Under the pieces are notes generated by a model. It was not told the origin of the DNA and did no database searches. It was given only the letters and a program-made list of their open reading frames with translations. This document shows, one piece after another, positions 18,680-27,971 of a stretch of DNA of 64,000 nt. Source of the stretch: Dictyobacter kobayashii. GTDB lineage: Bacteria; Chloroflexota; Ktedonobacteria; Ktedonobacterales; Ktedonobacteraceae. The translations under genes and the position numbers were made by a program. Numbering within the stretch: position 1 is the stretch's first letter; each line of letters opens with the position of its first letter. The stretch is taken from contig NZ_BIFS01000001.1 in NCBI RefSeq assembly GCF_003967555.1, positions 2,418,001 to 2,482,000 of the forward strand. Reading direction: 5' to 3'.

Positions 18680-19720
18680 ATGACTTTGGCAAAGGGTCTG
18701 AGTCGATCGCGTTACCAGACCTCCCGGAGAAACATGGGACCTTCACAATTTCAACTCATGCAGGCGGACCCCCAGGCACTTGATCGGCTGGATATCCGCT
18801 TTCGTTGGGGACGTTACGGCATTCAAGTTCTGCGTTGCCATTTGACAACGTTGAAGGCGGGATGCGTCATTCAGGCACACAAGCACCGGGACTTTGAGTT
18901 CCACTTCATTCCCAGTGGTACCGGTGCGGTCGTGTTGGAAGATGGGCACTACCCCGTTCATGCCGGAATGTTTTATTTGACAGGCCCTCATGTGATCCAT
19001 CAACAGGAAGCCGATCAATGTGAGCAGCTTGATGAGCTGTGCCTGCACATCGATATTGTCAAATTGGATGACGTGCCCGCTGGTGAGCATCCTGATGTTC
19101 CCTGGGGCGAGGAATGGGAAGTGGCGGAGGCCGAGGAGTGCATGCGTCAGTTGAATACGATGCAGGCTCGCCCCACGGTGGATCAGTATGATGCGATGAG
19201 CTGGTTTTTGACGGCTTATCGGGCCTGGCATGATCGCGAGTTGGGAGCCTTCTCGACAATTCGGCAAGCTGTGATTCAGATTATGCTGCGCGCGGCTCGG
19301 GCACATCATGTCACTCAGATCAATACGGCACTGCCCTCAAGGGATATGAATGCCTATCGCTATGGCCTGGCAACCCAGTACATTCGTGATAATTATGCGC
19401 ATGCTCTGACACTGGAAGAGGTGGCAGATGAGCTGCATATCTGTGGCCGGCAGCTACAGCGCATCCTGGATGAGCAGGGCGGCGAGACCTTTAGTGGCTA
19501 CCTGGAACGCTATCGCCTGACACAGGTCTGTATGGCGCTTACCAATGCGGACCAGACCGTTGAACAACTGGCTGGCCAGCATGGCTTTTCCAGTGGTAGC
19601 TATCTACATTATGTCTTCAAAAAGCGCATGGGGTTGACCCCCCAGCAATATCGCGAACAACAACGCCTGCATAAAATCACCGATGGCACGAGTCCTACTC
19701 GTTCTGTCCCTTTATATTGA
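18680..19720 (+). CDS. AraC-family transcriptional regulator with cupin sensor
   Basis: 346 residues from the ATG at 18680 (GAGGAG eight bases upstream). Residues about 30-125 form a cupin-like barrel (HKHRDFEFHFIPSGTGAVVL) expected to bind a small sugar-like effector. The C-terminal about 100 residues hold two HTH motifs of the AraC/XylS type, starting TLEEVADELHICGRQLQRIL and ending GLTPQQYRE. It sits between two Gfo/Idh/MocA oxidoreductase genes with short gaps (36 and about 100 bases), so it most likely activates this cluster in response to its substrate. Confidence 0.85.
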   Translation: MTLAKGLSRSRYQTSRRNMGPSQFQLMQADPQALDRLDIRFRWGRYGIQVLRCHLTTLKAGCVIQAHKHRDFEFHFIPSGTGAVVLEDGHYPVHAGMFYLTGPHVIHQQEADQCEQLDELCLHIDIVKLDDVPAGEHPDVPWGEEWEVAEAEECMRQLNTMQARPTVDQYDAMSWFLTAYRAWHDRELGAFSTIRQAVIQIMLRAARAHHVTQINTALPSRDMNAYRYGLATQYIRDNYAHALTLEEVADELHICGRQLQRILDEQGGETFSGYLERYRLTQVCMALTNADQTVEQLAGQHGFSSGSYLHYVFKKRMGLTPQQYREQQRLHKITDGTSPTRSVPLY

Positions 19721-19824
19721 TGCTATACACCGAAGTATCCATCGGGGATGCTCCCGCCATATAGAGATGAATCTGTATGGCACTTATTGGTCGAACCAAT
19801 GCATACTCAAGGAGGAAAGACACC

Positions 19825-20829
19825 ATGGCAATTATTAAGATTGGGCTCATTGGCTGTGGAGGTATCACAGCACCACACGTCAAAGGGTATCTCCGTATTC
19901 CTGAACAGGCAAAGGTTACCGCGGTTAGCGATGTGGTGGCAGCCAATGCAGAGAAACGGGCGCAGGAAGTTGGTGGGGCGGAAATCTATAGCGACTATAA
20001 TGAGATGCTGGCAAAAGCGGATATCGATGCTGTCGATATCTGTCTCCCCCATCATTTACATAAAGATGCTATTGTGGCGGCCGCCAATGCAAAAAAACAT
20101 ATCCTGTGTGAGAAACCTCTCTGTCTAACGGTCCAGGAGGCTGAGGCTGTACAACAAGCGGTCTCCGCCAATGGCGTTACCCTGATGTGCGCCCATAACC
20201 AGCTTACGATGCCTCCTGTGGCTAAGGTCAAACAAATGATCAATGAAGGGGTCTTCGGTAAGGTCTATGAGATCCGCACAACCGACAGCTTCTTTAATTC
20301 ATTTGATCCCAAAAACATTGGCTGGCGCGGCAATCGCTCAATGATTGGTGGCGGTGAACTGATCGATACCGGTTACCATCCTACCTATTTGTTGCTCTAC
20401 CTGGCCAGCAGCGAGCCTGTTGAAGTTACAGCCATGTTGAGCAAGCATCGCCTGGAATTCATGGATGGTGAGGATTCCGCTCAGGTGCTGGTACGCTTCG
20501 CAGATGGCGCGGTTGGCAATATCGTAACTAGCTGGGCTTATGTGCCGGCAGCCATCACTGAGAAGTTCTCAATCGTGGCTGAAAAGGGCAATGCTTATAG
20601 CTATGGCAGCGACCTGTTTTATAAATTACAGGGTGGCGAGCCCAAAAAAATTGAATTGTCTGGCGTCGATACATTTGCCGAAGAGATCAAGGACTTTGTG
20701 ACCTGTCTGCAGGAAGGCCGTCGCCCGGTCAATACTGAAGCGGAAGGCATCAATGTGCTTAAAGTAATCCTTGGTGCTTACAAGTCGGTTGAAGAGAAAC
20801 GCACTATCTCCCTTTCCGACCTGGTCTAA
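19825..20829 (+). CDS. Gfo/Idh/MocA-family oxidoreductase
   Basis: 334 residues from the ATG preceded by AAGGAGG. Canonical family features: IKIGLIGCGGI at the N-terminus (NAD(P)-binding glycine loop), CEKPLCLT with the catalytic Lys of the EKP motif near residue 96, and GGGELIDTGYHPTYLLLY in the C-terminal substrate domain. It probably oxidises or reduces a sugar derivative. With the oxidoreductase at 17621 and the AraC regulator between them it forms a small catabolic cluster. The substrate cannot be assigned. The gene ends 20 bases before a dispersed hairpin element. Confidence 0.85.
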   Translation: MAIIKIGLIGCGGITAPHVKGYLRIPEQAKVTAVSDVVAANAEKRAQEVGGAEIYSDYNEMLAKADIDAVDICLPHHLHKDAIVAAANAKKHILCEKPLCLTVQEAEAVQQAVSANGVTLMCAHNQLTMPPVAKVKQMINEGVFGKVYEIRTTDSFFNSFDPKNIGWRGNRSMIGGGELIDTGYHPTYLLLYLASSEPVEVTAMLSKHRLEFMDGEDSAQVLVRFADGAVGNIVTSWAYVPAAITEKFSIVAEKGNAYSYGSDLFYKLQGGEPKKIELSGVDTFAEEIKDFVTCLQEGRRPVNTEAEGINVLKVILGAYKSVEEKRTISLSDLV

Positions 20830-20830
20830 G

Positions 20831-20926
20831 AGAGTCCCAGACTCCCTTGCGGGCGGGCGCTGCCGCGCCCGATTTTTTCCTTATGTAGTGCAAAAGTGAG
20901 CATTGCGCACTTTTGCACTACATAAG
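20831..20926. repeat. Dispersed hairpin element, copy C
   Basis: Head GGGCGGGCGCTGCCGCGCCC (20851-20870), TTTTTT, then a stem from 20880 to 20926: 19 bp perfect (CTTATGTAGTGCAAAAGTG with its complement), continuing inward past one mismatch to a loop ATT. It lies directly after the oxidoreductase stop, where the head and T-run could act as a terminator. Confidence 0.85.
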
Positions 20927-20982
20927 AAGTGTGGTTGCATACTTTTGTATCACATAAGGTGCGTAATTTTACACCTTTGTAT

Positions 20983-21046
20983 CCAAGAGACATATAATTA
21001 CAGCTACGTCGCATATGCGATATAGCTGTAATTATATGTCTCTTGG
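20983..21046. terminator. 24-bp perfect inverted repeat at the response-regulator 3' end
   Basis: 20983-21006 pairs perfectly with 21023-21046; the 16-base centre contains the palindrome TCGCATATGCGA. The stop codon of the minus-strand response regulator lies inside the right arm. It separates converging genes and is probably a bidirectional terminator. Confidence 0.6.
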
Positions 21047-21694
21047 GGTTTGTTTACGTTGGACGATGCCGTGTTCCCAGGCATAGACAGCTGCCTGGGT
21101 GCGATCAGCTGTATGCAGTTTCCCTAAAATATTGCTTACATGACCTTTGACGGTTTTTTCGCTGATCACCAGCTTCTCGGCGATCTCAGCATTACTCTGC
21201 CCGGCCGCGATTAAGCGCAAGACATCCAGTTCACGCTCGCTCAGGTCAGCACCCAGATTGCGCGCCTCTTTCTTGGTACCCTGGATCTCTTGCACGACTC
21301 TGGCTGCGACGCGCGGATGCAGCACCGATTCATCGCGGGCCGCTTTGCGGATGGCATCTGCCAGTTCATCCGGGCCAACATCCTTGAGAACATAAGAGAG
21401 CGCACCGGCACGCAGGGCGGGAAAAATATATTCGTCTTCGTGAAATGAGGTCAGGATAACGATCTTCGTATCGGGACTGACCTGTTTGATGCGGCGCGTG
21501 GCCTCAATCCCATTCATAGCTGGTAAGATCATATCCATCAGCACGATTGCTGGCTGCAATTCTTGTACCAGCTGTATGGCCATCTCGCCATTGTCAGCTT
21601 CGGCCAGTACCTCAATATCTGGCTGCAGTTCCAGAAATATACGTACCCCCTGGCGCACCAGCTTATGGTCATCTACCAGCAGCACTGTGATCAT
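21032..21694 (-). CDS. NarL/FixJ-family response regulator
   Basis: 220 residues from the ATG at 21694 (AGGAGAAGG just upstream; an ATG at 21715 with AAGGAG is also possible). Receiver domain with VLLVDDHKLVRQG (acidic pocket), phospho-acceptor Asp in VLMDMILP, Thr and Lys at ILTSFHE and VLKDVG; C-terminal LuxR-type HTH with LSERELDVLRLIAAGQSNAE. It is phosphorylated by the histidine kinase encoded directly upstream in the same operon (37-58 base gap). The divergent ABC exporter at 23401-25973 is a plausible target. Confidence 0.92.
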   Translation of the reverse strand: MITVLLVDDHKLVRQGVRIFLELQPDIEVLAEADNGEMAIQLVQELQPAIVLMDMILPAMNGIEATRRIKQVSPDTKIVILTSFHEDEYIFPALRAGALSYVLKDVGPDELADAIRKAARDESVLHPRVAARVVQEIQGTKKEARNLGADLSERELDVLRLIAAGQSNAEIAEKLVISEKTVKGHVSNILGKLHTADRTQAAVYAWEHGIVQRKQTPRDI

Positions 21695-21751
21695 GCCTTC
21701 TCCTGCTTCCTGCATCTTTTTAAACTCCTTCGTCCCCAGCAAAGCACATAT

Positions 21752-23182
21752 TTATTGCTGTGCCACGGCACATTGTATATATATCTGCGTTCCCTTGCCT
21801 GTGGTACTGCTAATCTCTATCTGGCCTCCCAGCTCATGGATACGCTCCTGCATGGACAGCAGGCCAACGCCGCGCTTCTCTAATTTGTCGGATTGAAAAC
21901 CTTTACCATTATCAGAGATCCGCAGTACAACCAGCTCTCCGCTGCATTGCAATTGTACCTGCACCTGGGTAGCATTGCTGTGGCGTGCAACGTTCGAGAG
22001 AGCCTCCTGAGCCACCCGAAAGAGCGCGTCTTCTAGATTGGGTGAGCATACACACGGCTCCTCAACGTCAACGTTGGCAGCAATCCAGGTTTGATCCTGC
22101 CATTGTTTAACATATGCCTGTAGTGCTTGCCCCAGGGATCTGCCTTCCAGCGCCACCGGACGTAGTTCGCGTATCAAGGCGCTCAATTCTTTTTGAATCT
22201 CACGCACCAATTGTTCCATATCATCCAGCCGCTGGCGGGCCACTGCAATGTCCTTGCCCATCAGGAGACGAATCGCCCCCACCTGCATGGCCACGACAAA
22301 AACTTGCTGCTTGACACTATCATGTAGATCCCGCGCCAGGCGATTGCGCTCTTCCAGGGAGGCTAATTGCTGGCGCGTACGGAGCAGTTGCTGTAGCTGC
22401 TCGGCCATACGATTGAGCTGTCGCATCAATTGCCCGAGCTCATCCTCAGAAGTATCGATGGTGCGCGCGGCGAAATCGCCCTTGCTCCATTGATCGGCCG
22501 TCAGTGAGAGGCGTCTGAAGCGGCGCGTAAAGCTACGTGCGGTCAGAAAGCCTGCCACGGCCCCCGTTATAGCAGCCAGTACCGTAATAACGATCAAATT
22601 AAGCCCGATCAACGGCAAGAGGTTGCTGAAGTTAGCCGAAAAAGATGCATTCGTCAATTGATCTGAGCGTAAGATAATGGCACCCTTGATCTGCTGTCCA
22701 TCCCGAATAGGGGCCATCAGGACCGCTATGTGCTGGTCATCCTGGAAGGCCTGACCCTGGATGGCGCCTTTCCCTCGCAGCATACTTTGCAGTTGTTGCT
22801 GTTCAGTCGGGGAGAGGACACGTTGTAGCTGTGGCCGAGGATCTCCACCCTGCGCGAACAAAACATTTCCCTGACGATCGACCACGGCCAGAAAACTGCT
22901 GCTGGTTTTAACAGTATCTTCGAGAGTGCCGCTATTGGTAACCTGTAACCATTTCGCCAGTTCAGCCTGGTCGGGATGCTCATGCACAAAGAAAGGGATG
23001 GCCTGATTGGCTAAACTCTGAATATTATTCAACCAGATGCGGTTCGGGAAAGCAAAAAAATAGATCAAGACTACGATAACGGTAATCAATTCAATTAAAA
23101 AAACCGTCACTACCGTGGTCAAGAGTGCCGACAGCGTCAACTTCCACTGCAGTCGCTGTCCGGGCCGTTTCAACAAATTCAT
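21752..23182 (-). CDS. Sensor histidine kinase of the NarX/DesK type
   Basis: 476 residues from the ATG at 23182 (GGAG eight bases upstream). Two membrane helices (about 17-45 and 165-190) bracket an extracytoplasmic sensor of about 120 residues; then a HAMP linker, a HisKA_3 dimerisation domain with the phosphorylated His in RLARDLHDSVKQQ, and an HATPase domain with ALFRVAQEALSNVARH and DNGKGF. This is the kinase partner of the NarL-type regulator. The signal is unknown. The gene is divergent from the ABC-2 exporter with a gap of about 220 bases that must hold both promoters. Confidence 0.9.
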   Translation of the reverse strand: MNLLKRPGQRLQWKLTLSALLTTVVTVFLIELITVIVVLIYFFAFPNRIWLNNIQSLANQAIPFFVHEHPDQAELAKWLQVTNSGTLEDTVKTSSSFLAVVDRQGNVLFAQGGDPRPQLQRVLSPTEQQQLQSMLRGKGAIQGQAFQDDQHIAVLMAPIRDGQQIKGAIILRSDQLTNASFSANFSNLLPLIGLNLIVITVLAAITGAVAGFLTARSFTRRFRRLSLTADQWSKGDFAARTIDTSEDELGQLMRQLNRMAEQLQQLLRTRQQLASLEERNRLARDLHDSVKQQVFVVAMQVGAIRLLMGKDIAVARQRLDDMEQLVREIQKELSALIRELRPVALEGRSLGQALQAYVKQWQDQTWIAANVDVEEPCVCSPNLEDALFRVAQEALSNVARHSNATQVQVQLQCSGELVVLRISDNGKGFQSDKLEKRGVGLLSMQERIHELGGQIEISSTTGKGTQIYIQCAVAQQ

Positions 23183-23400
23183 GCAGCCTGCTCCAATAAA
23201 CACTTGGCTTATATTCTCCATCATCATAATGGCAATTTTTATTATAGAACATTTCGTTCTCCCATATGCGAATAGGTCTACAGACGCATTATAAAGACAC
23301 GTCTCTAGCCGCATCACAATATTGGCCATTTCTTTTATTCTTTAGACGTAGCAAGAAACACAATACTGTTTGAGATATAGAGGATGTAAAGGAAATAGCC

Positions 23401-24114
23401 ATGAATACACAATTATTGCGTTATGAATTGCGTCTGCTAGGACCAAAAGTTATTCTGCCGCCACTCGTGGTAATCGTTCTGTTCGCCGCGCTGGCTGTGC
23501 TGCTGCATATTCTAGGTGTCAATACCTCCCATGCTTTGATGGCGAGTCAGGAAATGTTCTTGCCGCTCGCCATGGGCGCTATTGTAGCGGCCACTGGCCT
23601 GCACGATCCGGCCCTGGAGTTACAACTAACAATGCCAACCAGCTATCGACGTACAGCAATGTATCGCTTTCTGCTGGTGTTAATCTGGGCGGCCTGCGTC
23701 GGTTTTCTCACCAATACGATCCTATTCTGGTTCAACCTGGGCTATCAGCCCCAGCAGATTACCTCCTGGGCCCTCGGCTGGCAATTTCTGGTCGGACAAT
23801 TAATCTGGCTGGCACCACTACTCTGGTTTATGAGTATAGGTTTTTTTATCACTATCCTGACCCACAGCATCTCAGCCAGCGGAGCCGTCCTGGGCGGCAT
23901 CTGGATCTTAGAGGCCCTGTTTATTAAAAATCTGCTGGAGACGAATGCCTGGCTCCAACCATTGGTACTCTTTCCAACTACCTTGATGCCTGATGCTTCT
24001 TTCTGGCTTACGAATCGCCTGGAATTACTGGCCATGGCTGTCATCTTGCTCCCGATTAACTGGTTGCTCTTACGCAACAACGAAAATCTACTCAAAAGCG
24101 CTAGCGCTGAATAA
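23401..24114 (+). CDS. ABC-2 type membrane protein
   Basis: 237 residues with six predicted membrane helices and few charged loops. It resembles ABC-2 permease subunits of exporters. It is the first gene of a three-gene set (membrane protein, membrane protein, ATPase) facing away from a two-component system. The gap to the next gene is 35 bases. Ribosome site AAAGGA. The export substrate is unknown; such sets often export peptides or antibiotics, but nothing here shows that directly. Confidence 0.75.
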   Translation: MNTQLLRYELRLLGPKVILPPLVVIVLFAALAVLLHILGVNTSHALMASQEMFLPLAMGAIVAATGLHDPALELQLTMPTSYRRTAMYRFLLVLIWAACVGFLTNTILFWFNLGYQPQQITSWALGWQFLVGQLIWLAPLLWFMSIGFFITILTHSISASGAVLGGIWILEALFIKNLLETNAWLQPLVLFPTTLMPDASFWLTNRLELLAMAVILLPINWLLLRNNENLLKSASAE

Positions 24115-24149
24115 TACAAGCTGTCACAACAGATGAAAGGGCAACACAC

Positions 24150-24932
24150 ATGTATAAGCTTGCAACACTCTTAGGAGCCTTCAAATACGAATTCCTCATG
24201 CAGGTACGCCGTCCCTGGCTCTGGATTACGATGGGCCTGATCCAATTAATCATACTGGGCTTTATGTTCCGCACACCGGGCGTAATTCCAATGATCCAGC
24301 ACCTTAAAAATGCTCCACTGCTGGCCACTACGGCCTACTGGACCAATATTGTCAACTACCTGTTGCCGGTAGCGGTAGCTATCCTGATCGCTGATCGCTT
24401 GCCACGTGATAAGCGTACACATGTAGGAGAAATTTTGACGACCCTGCCCGGTTCATCGGCAGCCAGGTTGTGGGGTAAATACCTGGGCAGTACCCTGGCA
24501 ACGCTACTCCCTATCCTGATCTTCTACAGCGTGGGCATCCTGGTCATCTTTGTACAAACGCTCAATGCCGAGGTATTCTTATTCTCCATCGCCACTTTTG
24601 CCACGATCATCTTGCCAGGCATGTTACTGGTGGGAGCGGCAGCGACGGCCTTACCAGCCATCATCTGGGTGCCACTGTTTCAGTTCTTGTTTGTCGGCTA
24701 CTGGTTCTGGGGCAACCTCTACAAACCGCGTGGCATTCCTACACTCAGCAATACACTTCTGACACCGGCAGGCGGCTATATGAGTCGGGGCTTCTTCGGC
24801 GTAACGGTCTTCCCGGTTGACCAGGCCAACGCCCTGCAGGGGATAGAAAGTATGCTGCTCTTGCTCGGGCTGGCCGCCTTGATCATGCTGGCCTTGCATG
24901 GTTATCAAAAGTGGCAGCTACATAGACAATAA
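24150..24932 (+). CDS. ABC-2 type membrane permease
   Basis: 260 residues, six hydrophobic segments, beginning with the amphipathic pattern LGAFKYEFLMQVRRPWLWI typical of ABC-2 permeases (a cytoplasmic helix before the first membrane span), and a DRLPRDKRTHVGEILTTLP cytoplasmic segment. It probably pairs with the product at 23401 to form a heterodimeric channel powered by the ATPase at 25098. The gap to the ATPase gene is 165 bases, so a secondary promoter is possible. Confidence 0.8.
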   Translation: MYKLATLLGAFKYEFLMQVRRPWLWITMGLIQLIILGFMFRTPGVIPMIQHLKNAPLLATTAYWTNIVNYLLPVAVAILIADRLPRDKRTHVGEILTTLPGSSAARLWGKYLGSTLATLLPILIFYSVGILVIFVQTLNAEVFLFSIATFATIILPGMLLVGAAATALPAIIWVPLFQFLFVGYWFWGNLYKPRGIPTLSNTLLTPAGGYMSRGFFGVTVFPVDQANALQGIESMLLLLGLAALIMLALHGYQKWQLHRQ

Positions 24933-25097
24933 GACCTGGCAGCGATGGCTACCCGACTGTAGACCCGTTCTAGAAACCCGACCGTAGCCGCATCACAAAA
25001 AGAGCGTTAAACATTATGCTATAGACAACGATTGAGAAACAAACAAACGAACTTAAACATAGTAATAAATTTGGAAAATCAGGAAGGACACCAGACA

Positions 25098-25973
25098 ATG
25101 CAAATTCAAATTCAGCAACTCAATAAAATCTATCACGGCAACGTGCAGGCATTAAATAATTTATCCCTCGAGATCCCCAATGGTATGTTTGGCCTCTTAG
25201 GCCCCAATGGAGCTGGTAAAACAACCTTTATGCGTATCCTGGCCGGTATCCTACAACCTACCAGTGGCACGATCCAGGTTGGCCCTTATGAGGCGACCAG
25301 CGCTCAGGGACGTCAATCAGTACAAAAGATACTGGGCTACCTGCCACAGGACCTGGGAATGTATCCTGATCTAAGTGCGCGTGAATTCCTGGATTATGTG
25401 GCGATCCTGAAGGGTCTGACCGAGCGCAAGGTCCGTCAGCAGCGTGTCGAAGAACTGTTGGAGATGGTCGCGCTAAAACATGTTGCCCAGCGTAAAATCA
25501 AGACCTATTCAGGCGGTATGAAACGTCGGGTTGGCATCGCCCAGGCGTTACTCAATAACCCCGGCTTCTTGATTGTGGACGAGCCAACCGCTGGCCTGGA
25601 CCCAGAAGAGCGTATCCGCTTCCGCAACCTGCTATCGGACCTGGCTGGCGAGCGAACAGTACTGCTCTCAACCCATATCGTTGAAGATATCGCCCAGACC
25701 TGCCGCAACATAGCCATGATGAAGTCCGGCCAGGTCATCTTCCAGGGCACCATTGCCCAGATGCTTGAGCAGACCCGTGGCTATGTCTGGCATATCACTA
25801 CCGACGGCCCACGGCCTGAAGGCAACTTTAGTATCGTCTCAACCACCCAGATGAGTAGCAGCACTCAATATCGTGTGGTTGGCACGCCTACAGCCAACCA
25901 GCAGGCAGTGCAAGTCGAACCCGGCCTCGAAGATGGCTATGTCTGGTTCATGCACAGACAATCCAATCAATAA
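25098..25973 (+). CDS. ABC transporter ATP-binding protein
   Basis: 291 residues from the ATG preceded by GGAAGGAC (an in-frame start 66 bases earlier lacks a ribosome site). Walker A GPNGAGKTT near residue 37, Q-loop, signature YSGGMKRRVG near 136, Walker B LIVDEPTAGLDP and the H-loop STHIVED. The C-terminal 80 residues are a variable extension, as in exporters of the CcmA/DrrA type. It supplies energy to the two membrane proteins encoded upstream. A dispersed hairpin element starts just after the stop. Confidence 0.93.
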   Translation: MQIQIQQLNKIYHGNVQALNNLSLEIPNGMFGLLGPNGAGKTTFMRILAGILQPTSGTIQVGPYEATSAQGRQSVQKILGYLPQDLGMYPDLSAREFLDYVAILKGLTERKVRQQRVEELLEMVALKHVAQRKIKTYSGGMKRRVGIAQALLNNPGFLIVDEPTAGLDPEERIRFRNLLSDLAGERTVLLSTHIVEDIAQTCRNIAMMKSGQVIFQGTIAQMLEQTRGYVWHITTDGPRPEGNFSIVSTTQMSSSTQYRVVGTPTANQQAVQVEPGLEDGYVWFMHRQSNQ

Positions 25974-26000
25974 ATGCCGCGCTCGCCATACATGGCCTCG

Positions 26001-26075
26001 CGCCTGCGGCGCACAACAAATGGTATATATTTTTGCAGCACCTGTGTAGATACGCAGGTGCTGCAAAAATATATA
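26001..26075. repeat. Dispersed hairpin element, copy D1
   Basis: Head CTCGCGCCTGCGGCGC (second head class) near 25998-26013, then an AT-rich and GC-rich stem: TATATATTTTTGCAGCACCTG (21 bp; 26024-26044) pairing with 26055-26075, continuing through a G-T wobble to a small loop. It begins about 25 bases after the ABC ATPase stop. The 378-base gap 25974-26351 holds only D1 and D2. Confidence 0.8.
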
Positions 26076-26116
26076 AAAGGCATGGGAGCGTCTATCAATG
26101 CGATGCAGCTCCAGGG

Positions 26117-26254
26117 CTTTTTCATGTTCTTACACAGATCACGAGCAAATGCCGCGAGGTCCATTCTTTCAGGTGTGGAGTGTGGTGGGTGGCCGCGGCC
26201 ACCCACCACACTCTCAATCCGGCACCGCAGGCGCCAAAGAGGAACATGAAAAAG
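26117..26254. repeat. Dispersed hairpin element, copy D2, nested
   Basis: CTTTTTCATGTTC (26117-26129) pairs with 26242-26254 and encloses a 36-bp perfect palindrome (26178-26213, arms GAGTGTGGTGGGTGGCCG) followed by an inverted head GGCACCGCAGGCGCC. It is in the opposite orientation to D1, so D1 and D2 form a head-out pair. Confidence 0.8.
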
Positions 26255-26351
26255 TCCTGATGAAACTTCGTGGGTAGTGCGTTTTTTCTGTTAGGAGTTG
26301 TATGATATATATCAATATAAGTAATTCGATATAGAAACGCAGGTGCGTGCA

Positions 26352-27368
26352 ATGGAGAGTTTTCAGCAGAAGAACTTCTCTGAAGTCGTGAAGTATCAGC
26401 GTGAGATACGTGGCTGGTCACAAGCTAGAATGGCCGAAGAACTGGGCACCACCCCTAACCGCATCAGTTCATGGGAGCGAGGCGTCTCGGTCCCTTCAGC
26501 CTACTTTCGTGAAAAATTGTGCACACACCTGGATATGGATGCACATGAGCTAGGCCTGGTACAGGTAACGCCACCCGCCAGCACTTCAATCATAACGCAA
26601 GAGCCACCCACAACCCCTGCTGCCCCAGAAATGGATGTAGTAACAGCTACAGGTCCGGAATATGCACTACAGCCAGCACGGAAGAGACGGCCACTGCTCA
26701 TTGCTACGCTCATCTTGCTCATTGTATTGATCGCTGCTATGCTCACCGCTTATAGCAGCGGTTTCATTAGCTTCGGCCCACCAAATCCCTATGCTCCACA
26801 CACAGGCCACCTGGCACTTAATGATACACTCCAACAACCTGATAGTACATCAGACTGGCAGCAAGGCGCCAATGAGACCCAGGCGCGCTGCCTGTTTAAA
26901 AATAATACGTATGTTGCCTATCAGCCTCTTGCCGGCTTCTTCCACGCCTGTATAGCTCAGAAAACTGATTATGCTAATTTTGCCTATGAAGTAGAGATGA
27001 ATATTCAACAAGGTGAGTTTGGAGGTATCGTCTTCAGATCAGAAGATAGCATTGATGGCCATTATTATCTTTTCCGCGTGCATACAGATGGCTCGTACTG
27101 GTTTTATCGCTTCGCCGACCATAGCATCGGCCATGCAACCTTGCTCGACCAGGGAAATTGCGGGGCGTTTAATAAGGGTCTCAATCAGCCTAACCTGCTC
27201 GCAGTCGTAGCCCAGAACGATATCCTGACGCTCTATATCAATCGGCAAGAGGTCTCATCAATCCACGATGCCGGCTATACCCATGGACAGATCGGCTTGC
27301 TCGCCGGCTCAATAACAACAGGGCCAGCCGAAGTAGACTTTAAGAACGTCAGGGTCTGGATCCTCTAG
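26352..27368 (+). CDS. XRE-type HTH protein with membrane anchor and extracellular lectin-like domain
   Basis: 338 residues. Residues about 10-65 are an XRE/Cro-type HTH (YQREIRGWSQARMAEELGTT), followed by a Pro/Thr linker, one membrane helix (about 117-137, LLIATLILLIVLIAAMLTAY) and an extracytoplasmic domain of about 190 residues resembling concanavalin-like/LamG or DUF1080-type folds (GGIVFRSEDSIDGHYYLFRV and QIGLLAGS). A cytoplasmic DNA-binding domain joined to an outside sensor suggests a one-component membrane regulator. The target is unknown. It sits alone between the hairpin repeats and a convergent GNAT gene. Confidence 0.75.
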   Translation: MESFQQKNFSEVVKYQREIRGWSQARMAEELGTTPNRISSWERGVSVPSAYFREKLCTHLDMDAHELGLVQVTPPASTSIITQEPPTTPAAPEMDVVTATGPEYALQPARKRRPLLIATLILLIVLIAAMLTAYSSGFISFGPPNPYAPHTGHLALNDTLQQPDSTSDWQQGANETQARCLFKNNTYVAYQPLAGFFHACIAQKTDYANFAYEVEMNIQQGEFGGIVFRSEDSIDGHYYLFRVHTDGSYWFYRFADHSIGHATLLDQGNCGAFNKGLNQPNLLAVVAQNDILTLYINRQEVSSIHDAGYTHGQIGLLAGSITTGPAEVDFKNVRVWIL

Positions 27369-27386
27369 ACCCTGGATGGTACTTTG

Positions 27387-27950
27387 CTATCTACGCTCAT
27401 ACGATTGCCTTCTCAGGTTCTGCCACTCGCGTTCCAGCATCGCATAAAACATGGTATCCCACCAGCGACCCTTCATCCATTCACTTTCAAGCTGAGAACC
27501 TTCATAACGCATACCGATTTTCTCCAACACATGTGCTGAAGCAACATTTTCAGACAGGCAGTAAGCCCAGATACGATGAAGCTGCAATTGTTCAAAGCCA
27601 AATGCCAGCAAGGCACGTGATGCCTCAGTCGCATAGCCATAGCCCCAATAATGGCGATCCAGTTCATAGCCCAGATCAGCCATATCGGCCTGCGCATGGC
27701 TCATACGCAAACCACAATTACCGATCAGCTGATTATTCTTACGCAGCACAATCGCCAACTGATACTTCTTACGCGGGCGCTCACGGCCCCAATTGATAAA
27801 CATCCGTATCAAGGAATGCACATCCAGCTCGGTCCGTTCATGCCAGGGATTAAAACGCAAGAATTCGGGATCAGATTGATACTCTAGTGTCGGTTTCCAA
27901 TCTCGTTCATCGAAATCACGTAGAATAAGTCGTTCTGTTGTCAATATCAT
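27387..27950 (-). CDS. GNAT-family N-acetyltransferase (RimJ/RimL type)
   Basis: 187 residues. Opens with TERLILRDFDERDW, typical of RimJ/RimL-type enzymes that acetylate N-terminal residues of ribosomal or other proteins, or small amines. The acetyl-CoA pyrophosphate loop is DRHYWGYGYATEASRALL, and ENVASAHVLEKIGM is the conserved last helix. The actual acceptor is unknown. Last gene of a minus-strand run (kinase, miaA, Lrp-like, GNAT). No clear ribosome site precedes the ATG. Confidence 0.85.
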   Translation of the reverse strand: MILTTERLILRDFDERDWKPTLEYQSDPEFLRFNPWHERTELDVHSLIRMFINWGRERPRKKYQLAIVLRKNNQLIGNCGLRMSHAQADMADLGYELDRHYWGYGYATEASRALLAFGFEQLQLHRIWAYCLSENVASAHVLEKIGMRYEGSQLESEWMKGRWWDTMFYAMLEREWQNLRRQSYERR

Positions 27951-27971
27951 AGAAATAATACTGTTTTCTAT

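Noticed and set aside
23401..25973. Lantibiotic or other peptide biosynthesis locus
   Set aside because: ABC-2 exporter and two-component genes are present, but no precursor peptide or modification enzyme lies within the surrounding 10 kb.
25974..26249. Open reading frames over the D1 and D2 palindromes
   Set aside because: Coding potential arises from palindromic DNA; no ribosome site and no recognisable protein.
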